Origin: Agrostemma githago
Lineage: Eukaryota; Streptophyta; Magnoliopsida; Caryophyllales; Caryophyllaceae
DNA length: 64,000 nucleotides
NCBI GenBank assembly: GCA_958450325.1
Contig: OY288256.1
Coordinates: forward strand, 11,053,057 to 11,117,056
Reading direction: 5' to 3'
Shown here: one piece after another, positions 20,953 through 33,004 of the stretch
Position numbering within the stretch: position 1 is the first letter of the stretch
Layout of the letters: each line of letters starts with the position of its first letter
The notes under the pieces: generated by a model
The model's input: only the letters and a program-made list of their open reading frames with translations
Databases searched by the model: none
Told to the model about the DNA's origin: nothing
Position numbers and translations under genes: made by a program

Positions 20953-23918
20953 TCTCCAAGTTTCACACTTACATTACACACATTACACATAGCAAGACCC
21001 ACTCTTCAATAACTAGTAGTCCAAAAACAAACACTTGTAGTACGTAGGGTGATTAGTAAGTATGTATTCCGTACGTTGTTAGCTTCAAACGCTGAAATAG
21101 TGCCACGTGCAAGGTTTATGAAGAATGCGGTTGTCGGGTGTGACGCTCGGTTGTTAAGACAATATTATTAGAGTTATTTATTGCATGATGATCGAGTAGA
21201 TGAGCGAATAATAACAATAATAAGTTGCCTTTATATTATGTCTAAGCTGTAGTTTACGATCATTATTATGACAAATTGACTATTGTACCCAAATATTCAT
21301 TACTTGGTTTTAAGTAAACAACGCAAGAGTACACCAAGATCGACTTTAATTAGTACAGTACGTACCAAGCAACCAACTAACGCATATATATTTACTTACT
21401 TGCTACGGAGTACTCCGTACTATCTAGCTTCAATTAAGTGTTCTTTCCCGTTATATATTCTCTAAGTTCCCCTCTGACACTCAGAATTTGCGGTTGCCGA
21501 CCCTTTGATCGACACAAATTAAAGTTACATATTGTTGATTATGTCATCAATGAAAGATGAATCTAGTCTAGTCTAGTTAAAAGTTAAAAGACTATATCTA
21601 GATTCTAGAAGAGCGAATAATAATACAAACCTATTTGAACACGGCATAAGTTTAGTTTACTACTTTTGTATTCATAAAACTAATTAAGTAGTAAATGGTG
21701 ATTTTCATGAGAATATGAGTATTTGACAAATGACGACGACCACTGACGATTCTAGAGATTTGATACAAGGTTGCAGAAAATGAATAATCCATGCGATATG
21801 AGACTAGTAGCGAATAGACCGACCTAAATTAACCTCAACGGTTAGGAAGAAACAGATGAATAAAAATGGTATATTAGGATTAAAATATTAAAAATTGCCT
21901 TCTAATATGTTATATGAAAGATTCTTTAATACCATAAATTATGGGATCGAACTAAAAAAATGAGCTTTTATATTAAATTAAAATACAATTTTACACGGAG
22001 CATAACCTATAATATATGGCAAACCCCAAAAAAAAATACTAACTTAAATATGAAAGTTATCAAGACAAGCTACTTCTTTATTATTATTATTATTTTATTT
22101 TTTTTATCATTTTAGTAGGTTAATGTTTATAATCATAGACGAGTTATAGTTTATACTCTGTTTAATATAGAAAGAACTTTAATAAAATAATATAAGATCA
22201 TTTAATATAGATTTTTTAGAAAATAAAAAAGTTTCTCAAAATATTATTTTCAACACTAAAAACTACTCTGTAATGTATAAATAGAGAAAAACAAGATCGA
22301 TGTAAAATTTTCAAGACGATGAAAAAATCACAACTCAAGAGAATCGTTAATAATGCCGACAATCTATAAGAGAAAATATAGTCACGTGAGATCTTGTTTA
22401 ATTCGTCTTTATAATTAGATTAAGAATATCGAACTTTTATAATTTTGTGAATGTTAAACGAAAGATATTAACGGTATAAATCGCGTCCCAGTAAGTGCAA
22501 TATTGGCGACCATGTAATATTGCAGCCCTGAAGTCGTCCCTATTGGCGACCATGTAATATTCCCTCCAATGTTGTAACAATTGCTTTTGGCATAATAGGC
22601 TATTTGTTTGGATGGATAGACATAGACATAAGGGAAATGGAGCGGAGGGAGAAGGAGGGAAGAGTTATTAAATTAAATTCAAAAGGACGGAGGTGAGTTA
22701 AGTAGTGTCATCTTGTCCATGGAAAATGTTGCAAGCCTACGGTTACGGTTCAAGTATAAGTGTATGACAAATTAGTTTCTCTCGTGAGACGTCTCACGCA
22801 AGCTTATTCTGAGACATAAATAAAACACACTAATAATTAACAAAAAAAATAAAATTGAAATTAAAAAGAATGAAAGTAACCACCCTTATGTAACAGGTCT
22901 CACAATAACAATATTATGATACCGTTTCATATGAGTTTTTGTAATTTAACCCCAATAGGGCAGTATGTAGTAAAGGACTGGATTTATTTGCTTTTAATTT
23001 ATGTGATCAGTAGATGCTGAATACTGAAGCCACAGAATTTGTGTGCATATAATAATTCTTCTACTTAATCAAGCTATTCATTTAGCTAGCTACGAGTAGG
23101 TCATAAATTGATTTTTAAATCAAATCATTTAGGTTCATTTTGGGCTGAATTTCGGGTCTTATTAAGTAACCGACTCGAATTTATTTTATTTCGTCAATTA
23201 TCAGATTTATCACCATACATAAAACACCTTTAAAAAAAGTACTCCATAAGAATGGTAAACAATTAACTATAGAACGACTCCATATATATTGGATTATAGT
23301 GGAGCACAAATTATATTATACAAGTATACAACCGTTATACTGTGTGACAGACCTTAATACTACGTAATACAGTACTTTATGGTAAAACATTATCACTTTA
23401 GGTCATCCAATGGTCACTTTAAGTTAAATAGTGAACACTTTTTAATACAAAAGCATGGTAACTATTTATCTGAAAGTGTTAATAAACAAACCTAGAATGA
23501 CTTGCAATTTTTTTTATTGTCACAAATTACAACGTTTGTGCACAATAATTACTTATGGAGGTGATATTTTTTTTGGATAGGTTAACATTGTCAAATGATG
23601 TATGTTAGCTCGCCATTAAGACATTAACAAGCACCACAAAGATGTCTATCATGTGATAGCATGTAGATAGTAGAAAATTAAATGTTTATGTAGCTCAGTA
23701 ATCAGTACGGAATAATGTTAGTTTTTGCCCTACTTAATTTGGGTCCTTGTCGTCGGTCCTAGATTTCTTGGTGTGCACCGTCTAATTACTCATGCATTAG
23801 ATTAGATCTCGTGAAGATGTACCGTTTTTGGGTTATGGAGATTATGTAGGTGGTCACAATTGTTTTTCACTAGCGTATTTATTATTATTTATACTAAGTT
23901 TGAGTTTTAAAAATAGTA
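20953..23918. other. AT-rich intergenic DNA without recognisable gene
   Basis: I saw no coding potential. Minor structure: a 21-bp word ATTGGCGACCATGTAATATT repeated 42 bp apart (near 22502 and 22543), a perfect palindrome GTGAGACGTCTCAC near 22785, and several TACTCCGTA words (21410 and nearby). Confidence 0.5.
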
Positions 23919-23947
23919 CTAGTTTTGTGACCCGTACAATGCACGGG
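23919..23947 (-). mobile_element. Helitron 3' terminus (minus orientation)
   Basis: On the minus strand a hairpin CCCGTGCATTGTACGGG is followed by 8 nt and CTAG, with T as the next host base: the CTRR-3'|T form of Helitrons. The matching 5' end is uncertain; candidates are 25694 and 28160. Confidence 0.5.
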
Positions 23948-24282
23948 ATTCCTATAATATTTATTATTTGGAACAATTGTATGTTTACATTTTCGCCTGT
24001 TATCCGTGAAAATCACGGGTGTATTGTAAATAAGTTGTATAAGCTCACACTTAAACACGATCTAATTTTCTTAAGAACTTTTTGGTATAGGAATGTCATT
24101 TGCACCAACATGCAACAACATATGACGCGAATTCTTATTTATAAGTTTCGGTATATAAACAGACAGCATGTTGGTATCAATTTTTGCATAAACCAAGATA
24201 TTCATGTAATATAGGTTTAACAATTAAAGTATAAAAAACATGAATTAGTTAATTGAACATTGAGTATTTTTTTAATCCAAAA

Positions 24283-25694
24283 CTAGTATTAATCCCCGTG
24301 AAAAATCACGGGGTTGTATTAAATATTACTCTGTACCACGTACTTCGTTATATGGAAAAAAAAGTTTATGGAATTAGAATAATTAAATAATTAGTTTTCA
24401 TTCATAACTCAACTCATATAGTAGAGAAATTAGATTTACGTAAAATGTTAATCAAACAAATACATTAAATTTTTTTTTTTATCGATATTTTCATTTTTAT
24501 AGCAAATTAAAGGTTGTATTTACTCGTGTAACATCTCAAAAATTTTCTTAAATTTAACAAAAAGGGTAAAATATACTCCCTCCGATTTTTTATTATCTTC
24601 CCCTTTGATTTTGGGGAAGAAAATAAGGGTGTAGGAATGTGTGGTTCAAAATAAAAGAAGGAAGAGAGAGAAATGTAAGGGTGATTCTAGACCACATGTT
24701 GATGGTCCAAAATGGAAATAAGGAAGAAAGGGTGTTTCAGCCCAATAAGGAAATAGTGAAGATAATAAAAAATCGGAGGGAGTATATAATTAATTTTTTT
24801 GAATATTGTTAACGTCTTTTATTTTCAATTTGTATTTTCTTACTTCAAATCTCATGCCATATCACTTTATTATAAAATTTTAAAAAATGTAAACCCGTGC
24901 GAAAATTGCATGAATTGCGTTTAAATTATTTATTATTATAACGAACAAACTGTAAATGTCGATCGTAATCTTACGAAATTTGTAGGAATTTCTTACACTA
25001 TATCACTTGATTTTCTAGTTTTTGTATTCATGATAATTGGTGTAGTTAAGGATGTTAATTTTAATGGGCGGTCTCATTTGAATTTAATAAGCAATAATTG
25101 TATTATTGTTGTACATTAGGCAACTATATTGTGGTGATGACGCATCATTGTTTTTCGGTGAGGATGAATATGAATGCTTTATTTGACATTACTTTTACTA
25201 AAATAGGAAAGGGTAAAAACATTTTTATCGACCATCAGTAGCTCAAGAGATATGTAATCTTCTTTTCAATCGTTGTTGAAGTTTTTCTTTTTTTCTTTTC
25301 ACACAATTCTTCCTCTCAAATAGTGCACCAAATACTTCTTTGTTTAACTTACTTACTGAAATTCGTTGCTTCTGATTGCATTTACGTATTTTCAATGTTT
25401 TATTGTAGTTTAGTATACATGACTCCTAATTGTGGTATTTAAACTATTCATCTTTGTTTGTGTAACCATGTTCTAGGCGATTATGAGTAGTTGTCAAAGT
25501 GAGTGGTTAAGCCTTAATGAGGAGTTAAGGGTAGTAATTGAGTTAATTTATATCTTTCTTTTTAACCATAATTAATGTTTTCCTCTAATAGATAATATAA
25601 AATTACTCAAATATTTGTGAGGTCGCCACGTCAGCTTTAAAATGTGAGAATTAATATGGTGTCTTTAAAAGACATTACTCTATTAAAGTAGGGA
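24283..25694 (-). mobile_element. Non-autonomous Helitron (~1.4 kb)
   Basis: The minus-strand 5' end reads A|TCCCTACTTTAATAGAGTAA, a common plant Helitron start. The 3' end has a 7-bp-stem hairpin CCCCGTGATTTTTCACGGGG (24294-24313), 7 nt, then CTAG|T. Insertion between A and T and lack of target duplication fit. No Rep/helicase is encoded. A Stowaway MITE (24576-24782) is nested inside. Pairing of these two ends is inferred from orientation and distance. Confidence 0.55.
24576..24782. mobile_element. Stowaway-type MITE (207 bp)
   Basis: The ends are perfect inverted repeats CTCCCTCCGATTTTTTATTA(TCTTC), flanked by TA on both sides (24574-24575, 24783-24784). CTCCCTCCG ends and TA duplication define Stowaway/Tc1-mariner MITEs. 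Confidence 0.92.
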
Positions 25695-26147
25695 TTAACT
25701 ATATGTCAACGGTACATTCAATACTTCTATTAAACTTTTCCATCATGAACATTTTTTTTAGTTAAACACTATTGTTAGAAATTGTTACACTCTTGTAAAT
25801 AAAAGTTTTACGTGGAAAAAGTTTTGTCATTGTGTTAACCATTATGGTGTCACAATTTTAATATCATATTACTTTAAATTTTGGAGATCTAAATGAATAC
25901 AACATTTTAAAGTTATTAGGTTTTTATGTTTTTTTTATGGAATTTATTTTGAGTTTGCTTTTGTGAGAGGTAGTTGTATATATTGGAGTTTGGGTGGAGG
26001 GTATGTTATTGCCTCATTGATGGTAATATGAGTTGGGGTTGATTTTTGGTTGTTATGTGTGAAGAGGCGTGTCGTTAGAAGGGTTGAAGGGCGTTAACTC
26101 TTTATGTTATCTTTAAAGTACTATATTAGGTTGGTTAGTCACAGTAG

Positions 26148-27747
26148 TGTAGACACCCACATTTTGACCGCCAGGTGTCTATAGCAGTTTCCGACAAACA
26201 CCCGATGATGATCGGACGCAAACGTGCTTTAAATACTCAGAAACGGGCTCAAAATCATTGGCATTTGGCTTGGGCTCATTATGGAGTACATATCTCACAA
26301 AACCAACCTCAAAATCAGGCCCAGTGGGTCGTTTCGAGTCAAATAAGACTAGTTTGGGGTCGATTCCGACACCAGGGGTAAAACCGTCTTTTAGCGACTG
26401 AGTCAAAACCCGGTCAAAGATTTTCCCGAGACACGTGAGTCAGCCGTGACACCTCACACGGCTGATTCATACTCCAATCCTACAAACAATCAGCTTCACA
26501 AAATATTAAACAAATCCGTTTAAGGATGGAATTCGATCTCAAGTAGAAATCCTATCCGAAAACCGATTCAAACACCTGACCGAGTGCAAACACTCGGCCG
26601 GGCAGCCCTCTTCCAGCCGTGTTCCCTTGCTTCTTCGACAAGCAAGCGGAATTCTCATGCCTTTCAGCTTCTTACGTTTCCTATCCTAAGCGGTAGTTCA
26701 AACCCCAAGCACCTCTTCTAGCCAAGGTCGGGAACTCCCTATAAATAGCCCCTTGCACAACTCAAAATATATACATCAATCAATCATCCATCATCAACTT
26801 TTTATCACACATCTACGATTCAGAAATATATACTTAGCATCGAGAAACCGATAGTATATCCGAGATCCGACGAAACCGGCCACCTCTTACCCTTTACACG
26901 TCCAAACCAAAAAACCACCATAACTCACCGACATTAACTCGACGCTCCCGTGCCTAAGCCACATTCCGACGAGCCCCGTTCCGAGTACACAAAGCATGTA
27001 GGTTGAGGGTGTAAAATCAAACCTGTTTCTCTCCTTTCTCTTCCTCTTCCTCTCGTCTTTTCCTTTTTTTTTGCGTCGTCGGTCGATTTCTTTTTACGGG
27101 TCATCATCGTATTTTTTGTTATTTACAAATCGATACTAACTCGCTTGTTTATCTTGTAGCAAAATTCATCTTTATTTCGTCTCTCGTTTTATTATACTAA
27201 AACAAATCTCACATGCTAAATTCAACTTTGACGTTAAATTTTTCATGCATTAAACCGACTTAGCAACCCATTCAATTCCTCGCATGCTTAGGAAAACAAT
27301 GTTTGCATATCATTCATCGTATTACTAACGCGCGTATTAAAAAATCATTCGATATCCTAGTAGAGGCCGCTAATGTGCGGGCGGGGTTGGGTGTTCTTAG
27401 TGAACTTCCCAACACGTACCCTCACCCCTTACTCAAAACCGTGGTTTCCGGATGTCCGAAACCATTGGCAACGAGAGTCATTCAATATACGATTAACCGA
27501 TCAAATCGGCATCGGTATCGAACTGCAAAGGGACGAGCCCAATAAACTCTGACATCGGAAATGGGCCGTATTTTGTATACGGCCCACTACGACATAGAGT
27601 GGGCTCGAACGGTTCCGAATAACCATAAAGTTTGGTGGCGACTCCAACTTCGATTTAAATTTCAATTTGACCATCTCATATGGAGATTCATTCGCCTCCC
27701 CAAATCCGCGCGTGGCCGCGTCGGGGTGGACCTATGTCATGTCCACA
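26148..27747 (+). mobile_element. Solo LTR of the Tat family
   Basis: It starts TGTAGACACCC and ends CATGTCCACA, the inverse of the LTR termini at 29824/32363 and 45492/48138. It is 1.6 kb with a TATA box (CTATAAATAG) near 26739. The flanks AGTAG and AATAG are an imperfect 5-bp duplication, so it is an old recombination product. Instead of the palindrome array of the full-length LTRs it has one degenerate pair (GACCGAGTG and CACTCGGCCGGG, near 26580-26605) upstream of the TATA box. Confidence 0.85.
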
Positions 27748-28160
27748 AATAGTCCATATGTATTATGTAGTATACTTTTGTACAAAATCATACAAATTGT
27801 CAACGCAACGCAATTATTATAATAAATAATAATGGAAAATATAAAGTGACAAAATAATGTTGTTGATTGTTGTAAATTATAATGTAAATTATTATTGTTT
27901 ATATTAATTTAATAATAACATGTCTTAATTTACTTTAACGATAACAATTAATAACGTACTATTTAGTATGCACTTATTTGCTTTTAATTTAAAAGGTATA
28001 CACATTTTCTCATTGAATATTGAATGATGATGATGATGTGGCTTTCTCATTTGCACTTAAGAATGATGATGTGGCTTTCTCATATTCACTTTAAGAATGA
28101 ATAGTGTAGAGGGATGTAAAAGGCTTGCCTTTTTATTATATATATAGATAGATAGATAGA
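27748..28160 (-). other. AT-rich stretch ending in a Helitron-like 5' end
   Basis: The minus strand reads AAA|TCTATCTATCTATCTATAT followed by AATAAAAAGGCAAGCC, resembling plant Helitron starts, at 28160. The block AATGATGATGTGGCTTTCTC occurs twice (28024-28090). The partner 3' end is not certain. Confidence 0.35.
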
Positions 28161-28290
28161 TTTGTGACTATTGTTTTTAATAAGGAGTTAAATATTAGTG
28201 ACACTTGTTAAAATTTAAAATAAAGAGTATCTTGTATTGCTAAGAAATCATACAATTGCACTTATTTAAGGGGTAATCTTTTTACATATA

Positions 28291-28312
28291 CTAGTCATTT
28301 GCCCGCGCGCTA
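28291..28312 (-). mobile_element. Degenerate Helitron-like 3' end
   Basis: On the minus strand GCGCGCGGGC precedes CAAATGA and CTAG|T. The hairpin is imperfect, so this is a weak call. Confidence 0.3.
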
Positions 28313-28460
28313 CTAGTCTATGTGTAAATATTGATCCGGCCCACCAATGTATGCATTTAGTTGATTCTGGGCTCTACCAACGTTTTTTTTCCTTGAGAAA
28401 TGATATAGGCAAGACTTTAAATTGGTACGCGCTTTTTAGGAACTTGCTAGAAACATATTA

Positions 28461-28778
28461 CTCCCTCCGATTACCTATTTTCTTCCCTCTTTCCTTATTG
28501 AGCTGAGTTTGATTTTCTTCCCTCTTTCCATTTAAGGAAAGTTTTTCACCCCCTCACTAATTAATATAATATTCATCTCTCTTACTTTTTCACCCCCACT
28601 TTTTCTCATTTAATATATTCCTCTCTCCTACTTTTTCACCCTACTTTTCTCATTTAATTAATATAATATTTCTCTCTCTTACTTTTTCATTCCACCTTTC
28701 ATATTTAACTAATATAATACCCCCTCCTTATTTTCTTCCCCAAAAAGAAAGGAGAAGAAAATAGGTAATCGGAGGGAG
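28461..28778. mobile_element. Stowaway-type MITE (318 bp)
   Basis: Perfect inverted ends CTCCCTCCGATTACCTATTT(TCTTC), TA on both flanks (28459-28460, 28779-28780) and a pyrimidine-rich interior with repeated CTCTCTTACTTTTTCAC. Confidence 0.93.
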
Positions 28779-29120
28779 TACAACACAATGCGATTTTTTA
28801 TGAATGTAGAAATTACATACAAGCGATGCACCATATCTTTCAATTAAGTTCTAGCCAATTGCTCAGTCACTGTAACTTTCAGTCGAGTTTTAAAAATACA
28901 TATTACTCCGTACATGATATCAAGTAAAAACTTCTTTCAATTAGTTAAATGTTGTAGAAAGATTTTTAACTTTTATACAAATAAATTTGCGCATATCTTT
29001 TTCTAAATAGTTGCATGACCGTGAGAGACTTGCACGGTACTTGGGGTTACGATAGTTTTGACATGTGCGACTTTCGTTGATCTTGTGGTCTTTCTTTTTG
29101 CTAATTGTTGTGTTGTCTTT

Positions 29121-29823
29121 TGATAGCCGAGATTTGTCGCCAATCTTACTACCAAATAAACAAACTAACCTAAACTAAAATAGCAAGGGCAAGTCGGGTC
29201 GAATCCTCAGAGAGATCGGGAATGAGTACTAGTTCGGTCCCGGATTACAAATTAGCTACGCGGGTCAATAAAAGAGTGAGATTAAACTAATAAGACTAAC
29301 TAACAAAAGCAAAAATAAGTAAACTAATAAACAAATTAAGCAAGTTATCAAATGGAGAAAAGCCTAGGGTCCGATTTCCTCCACCGACACACCTCAATCA
29401 TGTCATTGAAATCCCGTTAACAAGTCATCGAATAGTGAATTAGGGAGAAAACGTCTCTAGAGGTCCAAACACCTCCCTCCCGGGTTCGTGAATGGATAAA
29501 TAGTAATCCCAAGTACTTCCCTCCCGGGCTCGTAATTGGTATCTTAGATCCACACCGAAATCCACTCCCGTGGTATTCCGCTAAGAACCTAAGTCATTAA
29601 GTCTACGCTAGATTCCCGTCCGTCATTCTCCCCCTCCCGAGGTAAGAGTTCCGACCGAAAGTCAAGGGCACTAACATTGGGTTCTCACTCCCGTGTTCAA
29701 CCCAAATTGGTGAGGTTAGTCATATGGGTAATCGGTTTTCCTAAACCTAATCGGCTCCCACCGATGGACAAGGGTCAAGGAACCATAACCAACCCAAAAG
29801 AATAATTGAATCCTAACCCCTTA
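29121..29823 (-). repeat. Left LTR of outer element, part 1 (continues at 48139-49463)
   Basis: The 703 bp match 52616-53318 almost base for base. The LTR resumes at 48139 after the inserted Tat element. Confidence 0.92.
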
Positions 29824-30590
29824 TGTGGACATGACATAGGTCCACCCCGACGCGGCCACGCGCGGGTTTGGGGAGGCGAATGAATCTCCATATGAGAAGG
29901 ATCGAATTGAAATTTAGGTCTATGTGGAGTCGCCACCGAATTTTGTGGTCATTCGGAACCGTTCGAGCCCACTCTATGTCGTAGTGGGCCGTATACAAAA
30001 TACGGCCCATTTCCGATGTCAGAGTTTATTGGGCTCGTCCCTTTGCATTTGATACCAATACCGACGTTATCGGATATTGTGTATTGAATGACTCTCGTGC
30101 GCCAACGGTTTCGGACATCCGGAAATCGAGGTTCTAAGTAAGGGGTGAGGGTACGTGTTGGGAAGCCCACAAAGGACACCCAACCCCGCCCGCACATTAG
30201 AGGCCTCTACTAAGAATTCGAATGACTTTCCAATACGCGCGTTAGTAAAACGGGAAAAAATGCTATGCAAAGATTATTTTCCCTAAACATGTGAATGAAA
30301 TTGAAAAGTGGGTTTCTAAGTCAATTTAATGCAACTAAAATTAACGTCAAAGTTGTATTTTAGCATGCGGGTTCATTTAGTATAATAAACGAATAATAAT
30401 TAAATTGACAAAAGAAACAGAAAACGCGTTAGTAACGATATAACGATATAACGAATAATAACAGTTTGCAAATATGAGATGAGATGAAAAGATGCGAATA
30501 TGAGATGCGTGGTTTGAAAAGATAGTAATACACATGATTGATTAAACACGTGTTGACCTAAGTCGTAAAATACTATCGAGTTTGAAAAAT

Positions 30591-30737
30591 ACTCGGCCGA
30601 GTCATTGACCGACTCGGTCGAGTACATGGCCACTCGACCGAGTCACTGTGAGACTCGATCGAGTGGGGGTCGTAATTAACATTCTGACTCGATTTTAGGG
30701 TGTCACTCGATCGAGTGACTAAGGCATTCGGTCGAGT
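30591..30737. repeat. 21-bp-phased palindrome array (ACTCGNNCGAGT)
   Basis: ACTCGGCCGAGT at 30591, ACTCGGTCGAGT at 30612, ACTCGACCGAGT at 30632, ACTCGATCGAGT at 30653 and 30705, ATTCGGTCGAGT at 30726; successive steps are 21, 20, 21, 52 and 21 bp. The two centre bases vary while the CGAGT arms are kept. Confidence 0.9.
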
Positions 30738-31834
30738 GGCACCTGTACGAACTCGGTTCGTTTGCAATTTAATTATTGATTTTGAAATTGCTCTTGATTT
30801 TTGATAATTCGACGGTTTTACCGAATCGGACATGAATATTGCACAATTTATGTTCGATTTGGTTTTTTTATAAATCGCGAATTTGTTGAACCGAATATAA
30901 ATATTGTTGAATTTATACTCGATTCTAATTTTGAATACTCGTTATATCCCATATTCGATTATTTGAATCGATATAGAATATTAGAGTGAAATAAAAAAAG
31001 AAGAATAAATAAATTGATTTTATTCGTTTTAAATTAATTATCGTGATATGAGCAAATCACGCTAATTAATTCATATGACTTGATTGTTAGATTCGATATC
31101 CAATTATGGAATTAGTATCGAATCTGAAATCGACGCTTTACTTGAATAAAAACTTGATTCCCTCGACTTCTCCGACATCGAAATAAATCCCTAGGGATTG
31201 TGATGTCGGATCCGTGTCAACGGGTTTCGACCCTTATTAAAATTGATTTTAGAAAAAGATGAATGTAAAAAATTGATGATGATGATGACGAGAAATAATA
31301 ACGAATTGTTGTTTAAGTTGATTTATCTCAATAATCAAATAATCGGGGTACCGGGATAAGCGACCGACGACGCGTGTGCGATACACTTGTATATGCGGTT
31401 TTCCTTATCCCGATATCCTTCTTATTCGACACAAATCGATAAATATTTTAATGTTTTAATATTAATGATATTAATGATATTACGGTACAATAAGTAAAAT
31501 AACAAAAACAAAAAAAAAAACGAAAAAGGAAGATGAAGATGACGTGAGAAAGGGAGGAAGGAGAGAAGGGGTTTTGACACCCTCAACCTACATGTTCTTG
31601 TCTTGGAATAAGGCTCGTAAACGCGGCTACAACACGAGAGTCTTCGAGGTGTATGGAGGCTAAGTGGTTGTGGTGGCTCGGGTTGAATTCCTAAAGCTAG
31701 GTTTAGGTTTTGCTAGTGTCGATTTTCCTAGGGTTTGTCTAGGGTTTGTAAAGGATGTAGTGTAGGATTGCTCTTAGGATGTATTAGGGTTGTAATAGAT
31801 GTCAAAAGTGTTGAAGATGTGTGCATGGGGGTTG

Positions 31835-31844
31835 CTTATATAAG
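31835..31844 (-). promoter_or_regulatory. TATA box of Tat 3' LTR
   Basis: CTTATATAAG, repeated at 47610-47619 in the 5' LTR, lies ~520 bp inside the LTR. Confidence 0.6.
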
Positions 31845-31871
31845 AAAAGTTAGGGCACCCGGTTTAGGGTT

Positions 31872-31975
31872 ACTCGACCGAGTAGGTGGCTAACTCGGTC
31901 GAGTGGCTCGTTATGCCAACCGTCGGGCTCGAAATAGGCCCACTCGATCGAGTGGGTGGGTCACTCGATCGAGTG
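31872..31975. repeat. Promoter-proximal palindrome pairs
   Basis: ACTCGACCGAGT (31872), ACTCGGTCGAGT (31893), CACTCGATCGAGTG (31941) and again (31962) form two pairs, each with a 21-bp step, 28-131 bp upstream of the TATA box. Confidence 0.9.
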
Positions 31976-32363
31976 GCCCAGCTGGGTCGCGCAGGTCCGT
32001 TAACTTTGGACCGTGATTTGTGTTTGATGGGTTTTGTGTTTGACTTGGACTTTTTGAGGGTTGTATGGCTGTTTTTGTGTGTCTCGGAAACGACTTTGAC
32101 CAGGGTTGACCCAATCGCAAAAAGTCGGTTTTATTTCCGGTGTCGGTTTTGGCCCAAATTAGTCTTGTTTGACTCGGAATGATCCACTGGGCCTGGATTT
32201 GAGGTCCATTTGGTGAGATTTGTACTCCGTAAGTGTGTTAGCCAACGATTAATGGATTTGAGCCCGTGTCCGAGCGCATAGAAGCATGTTAGCGTCCGAT
32301 CATCATCGGGTGTTTTTTGGAAACTGCCATAGACACCTGACAGTCAAAATGCGGGTGTCTACA

Positions 32364-32375
32364 GAGCCCCCACTC
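32364..32375 (-). other. Polypurine tract of Tat element
   Basis: GAGTGGGGGCTC on the minus strand directly precedes the 3' LTR (TGTAGACACC), as expected for plus-strand DNA priming. Confidence 0.85.
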
Positions 32376-33004
32376 TGACTGAGGCTTGGACAGCGCGAAA
32401 GTCAGAGTAGCTACCAAGCCTGTTAAGACCTGGTAGACTTCCGTTCGGGTCGTTTATAGTCCATTAGACTTGCGTAAAGGGCTCGCCAGCCTTAAGACAG
32501 GGATCATACCTGCGCTCCGTGGGGACTTTGGGCTTGTTGCGTAAGCCCTGGGTGTGCCTGTGTGTTGGCCCATCCCGTGCTATCCCGGAAAATGCTGCTG
32601 GGGAGATTGGATTAGCTCTTGAGTCGTACCTGTATAAGTTACATAAAATGCAATGCAACACGTAGGTAATAAAATGACTCGTGCTGGGGAAAATGACTTT
32701 TGAATTTTTGGAAATTTTGAAATTTGAAAATTTGAATTTTTGAAAATTTTGAAATCGACTCCTAAAGAAATTAGGAAAGTTCGGGATGATTATTTTCGAG
32801 CTAGTATCGGGACTATGCTTGTAGATCGATTCCGTTTGTAATTAGGAAACTTTTCCTAGAAGTGATATGGAAAGAGATTTGCAAGGCTAATGCTATATAT
32901 AGCCCTCTATGCTCTTGATTTTCTTCATAATTCCCATCACAAGAAAGTCTTCTACTTCCCTTAAGGCAAAAAGAAAGTCTCTTTATCCTTTCAAGAAATT
33001 TATC

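Larger units (their letters stand above)
29824..32363 (-). repeat. Tat 3' LTR (2,540 bp)
   Basis: TG/CA termini; TATA box CTTATATAAG at 31835-31844. Palindrome arrays lie at 31872-31975 (upstream of TATA) and 30591-30737. It lacks ~110 bp present in the other LTR (46261-46375), which carries an extra palindrome pair. Confidence 0.93.
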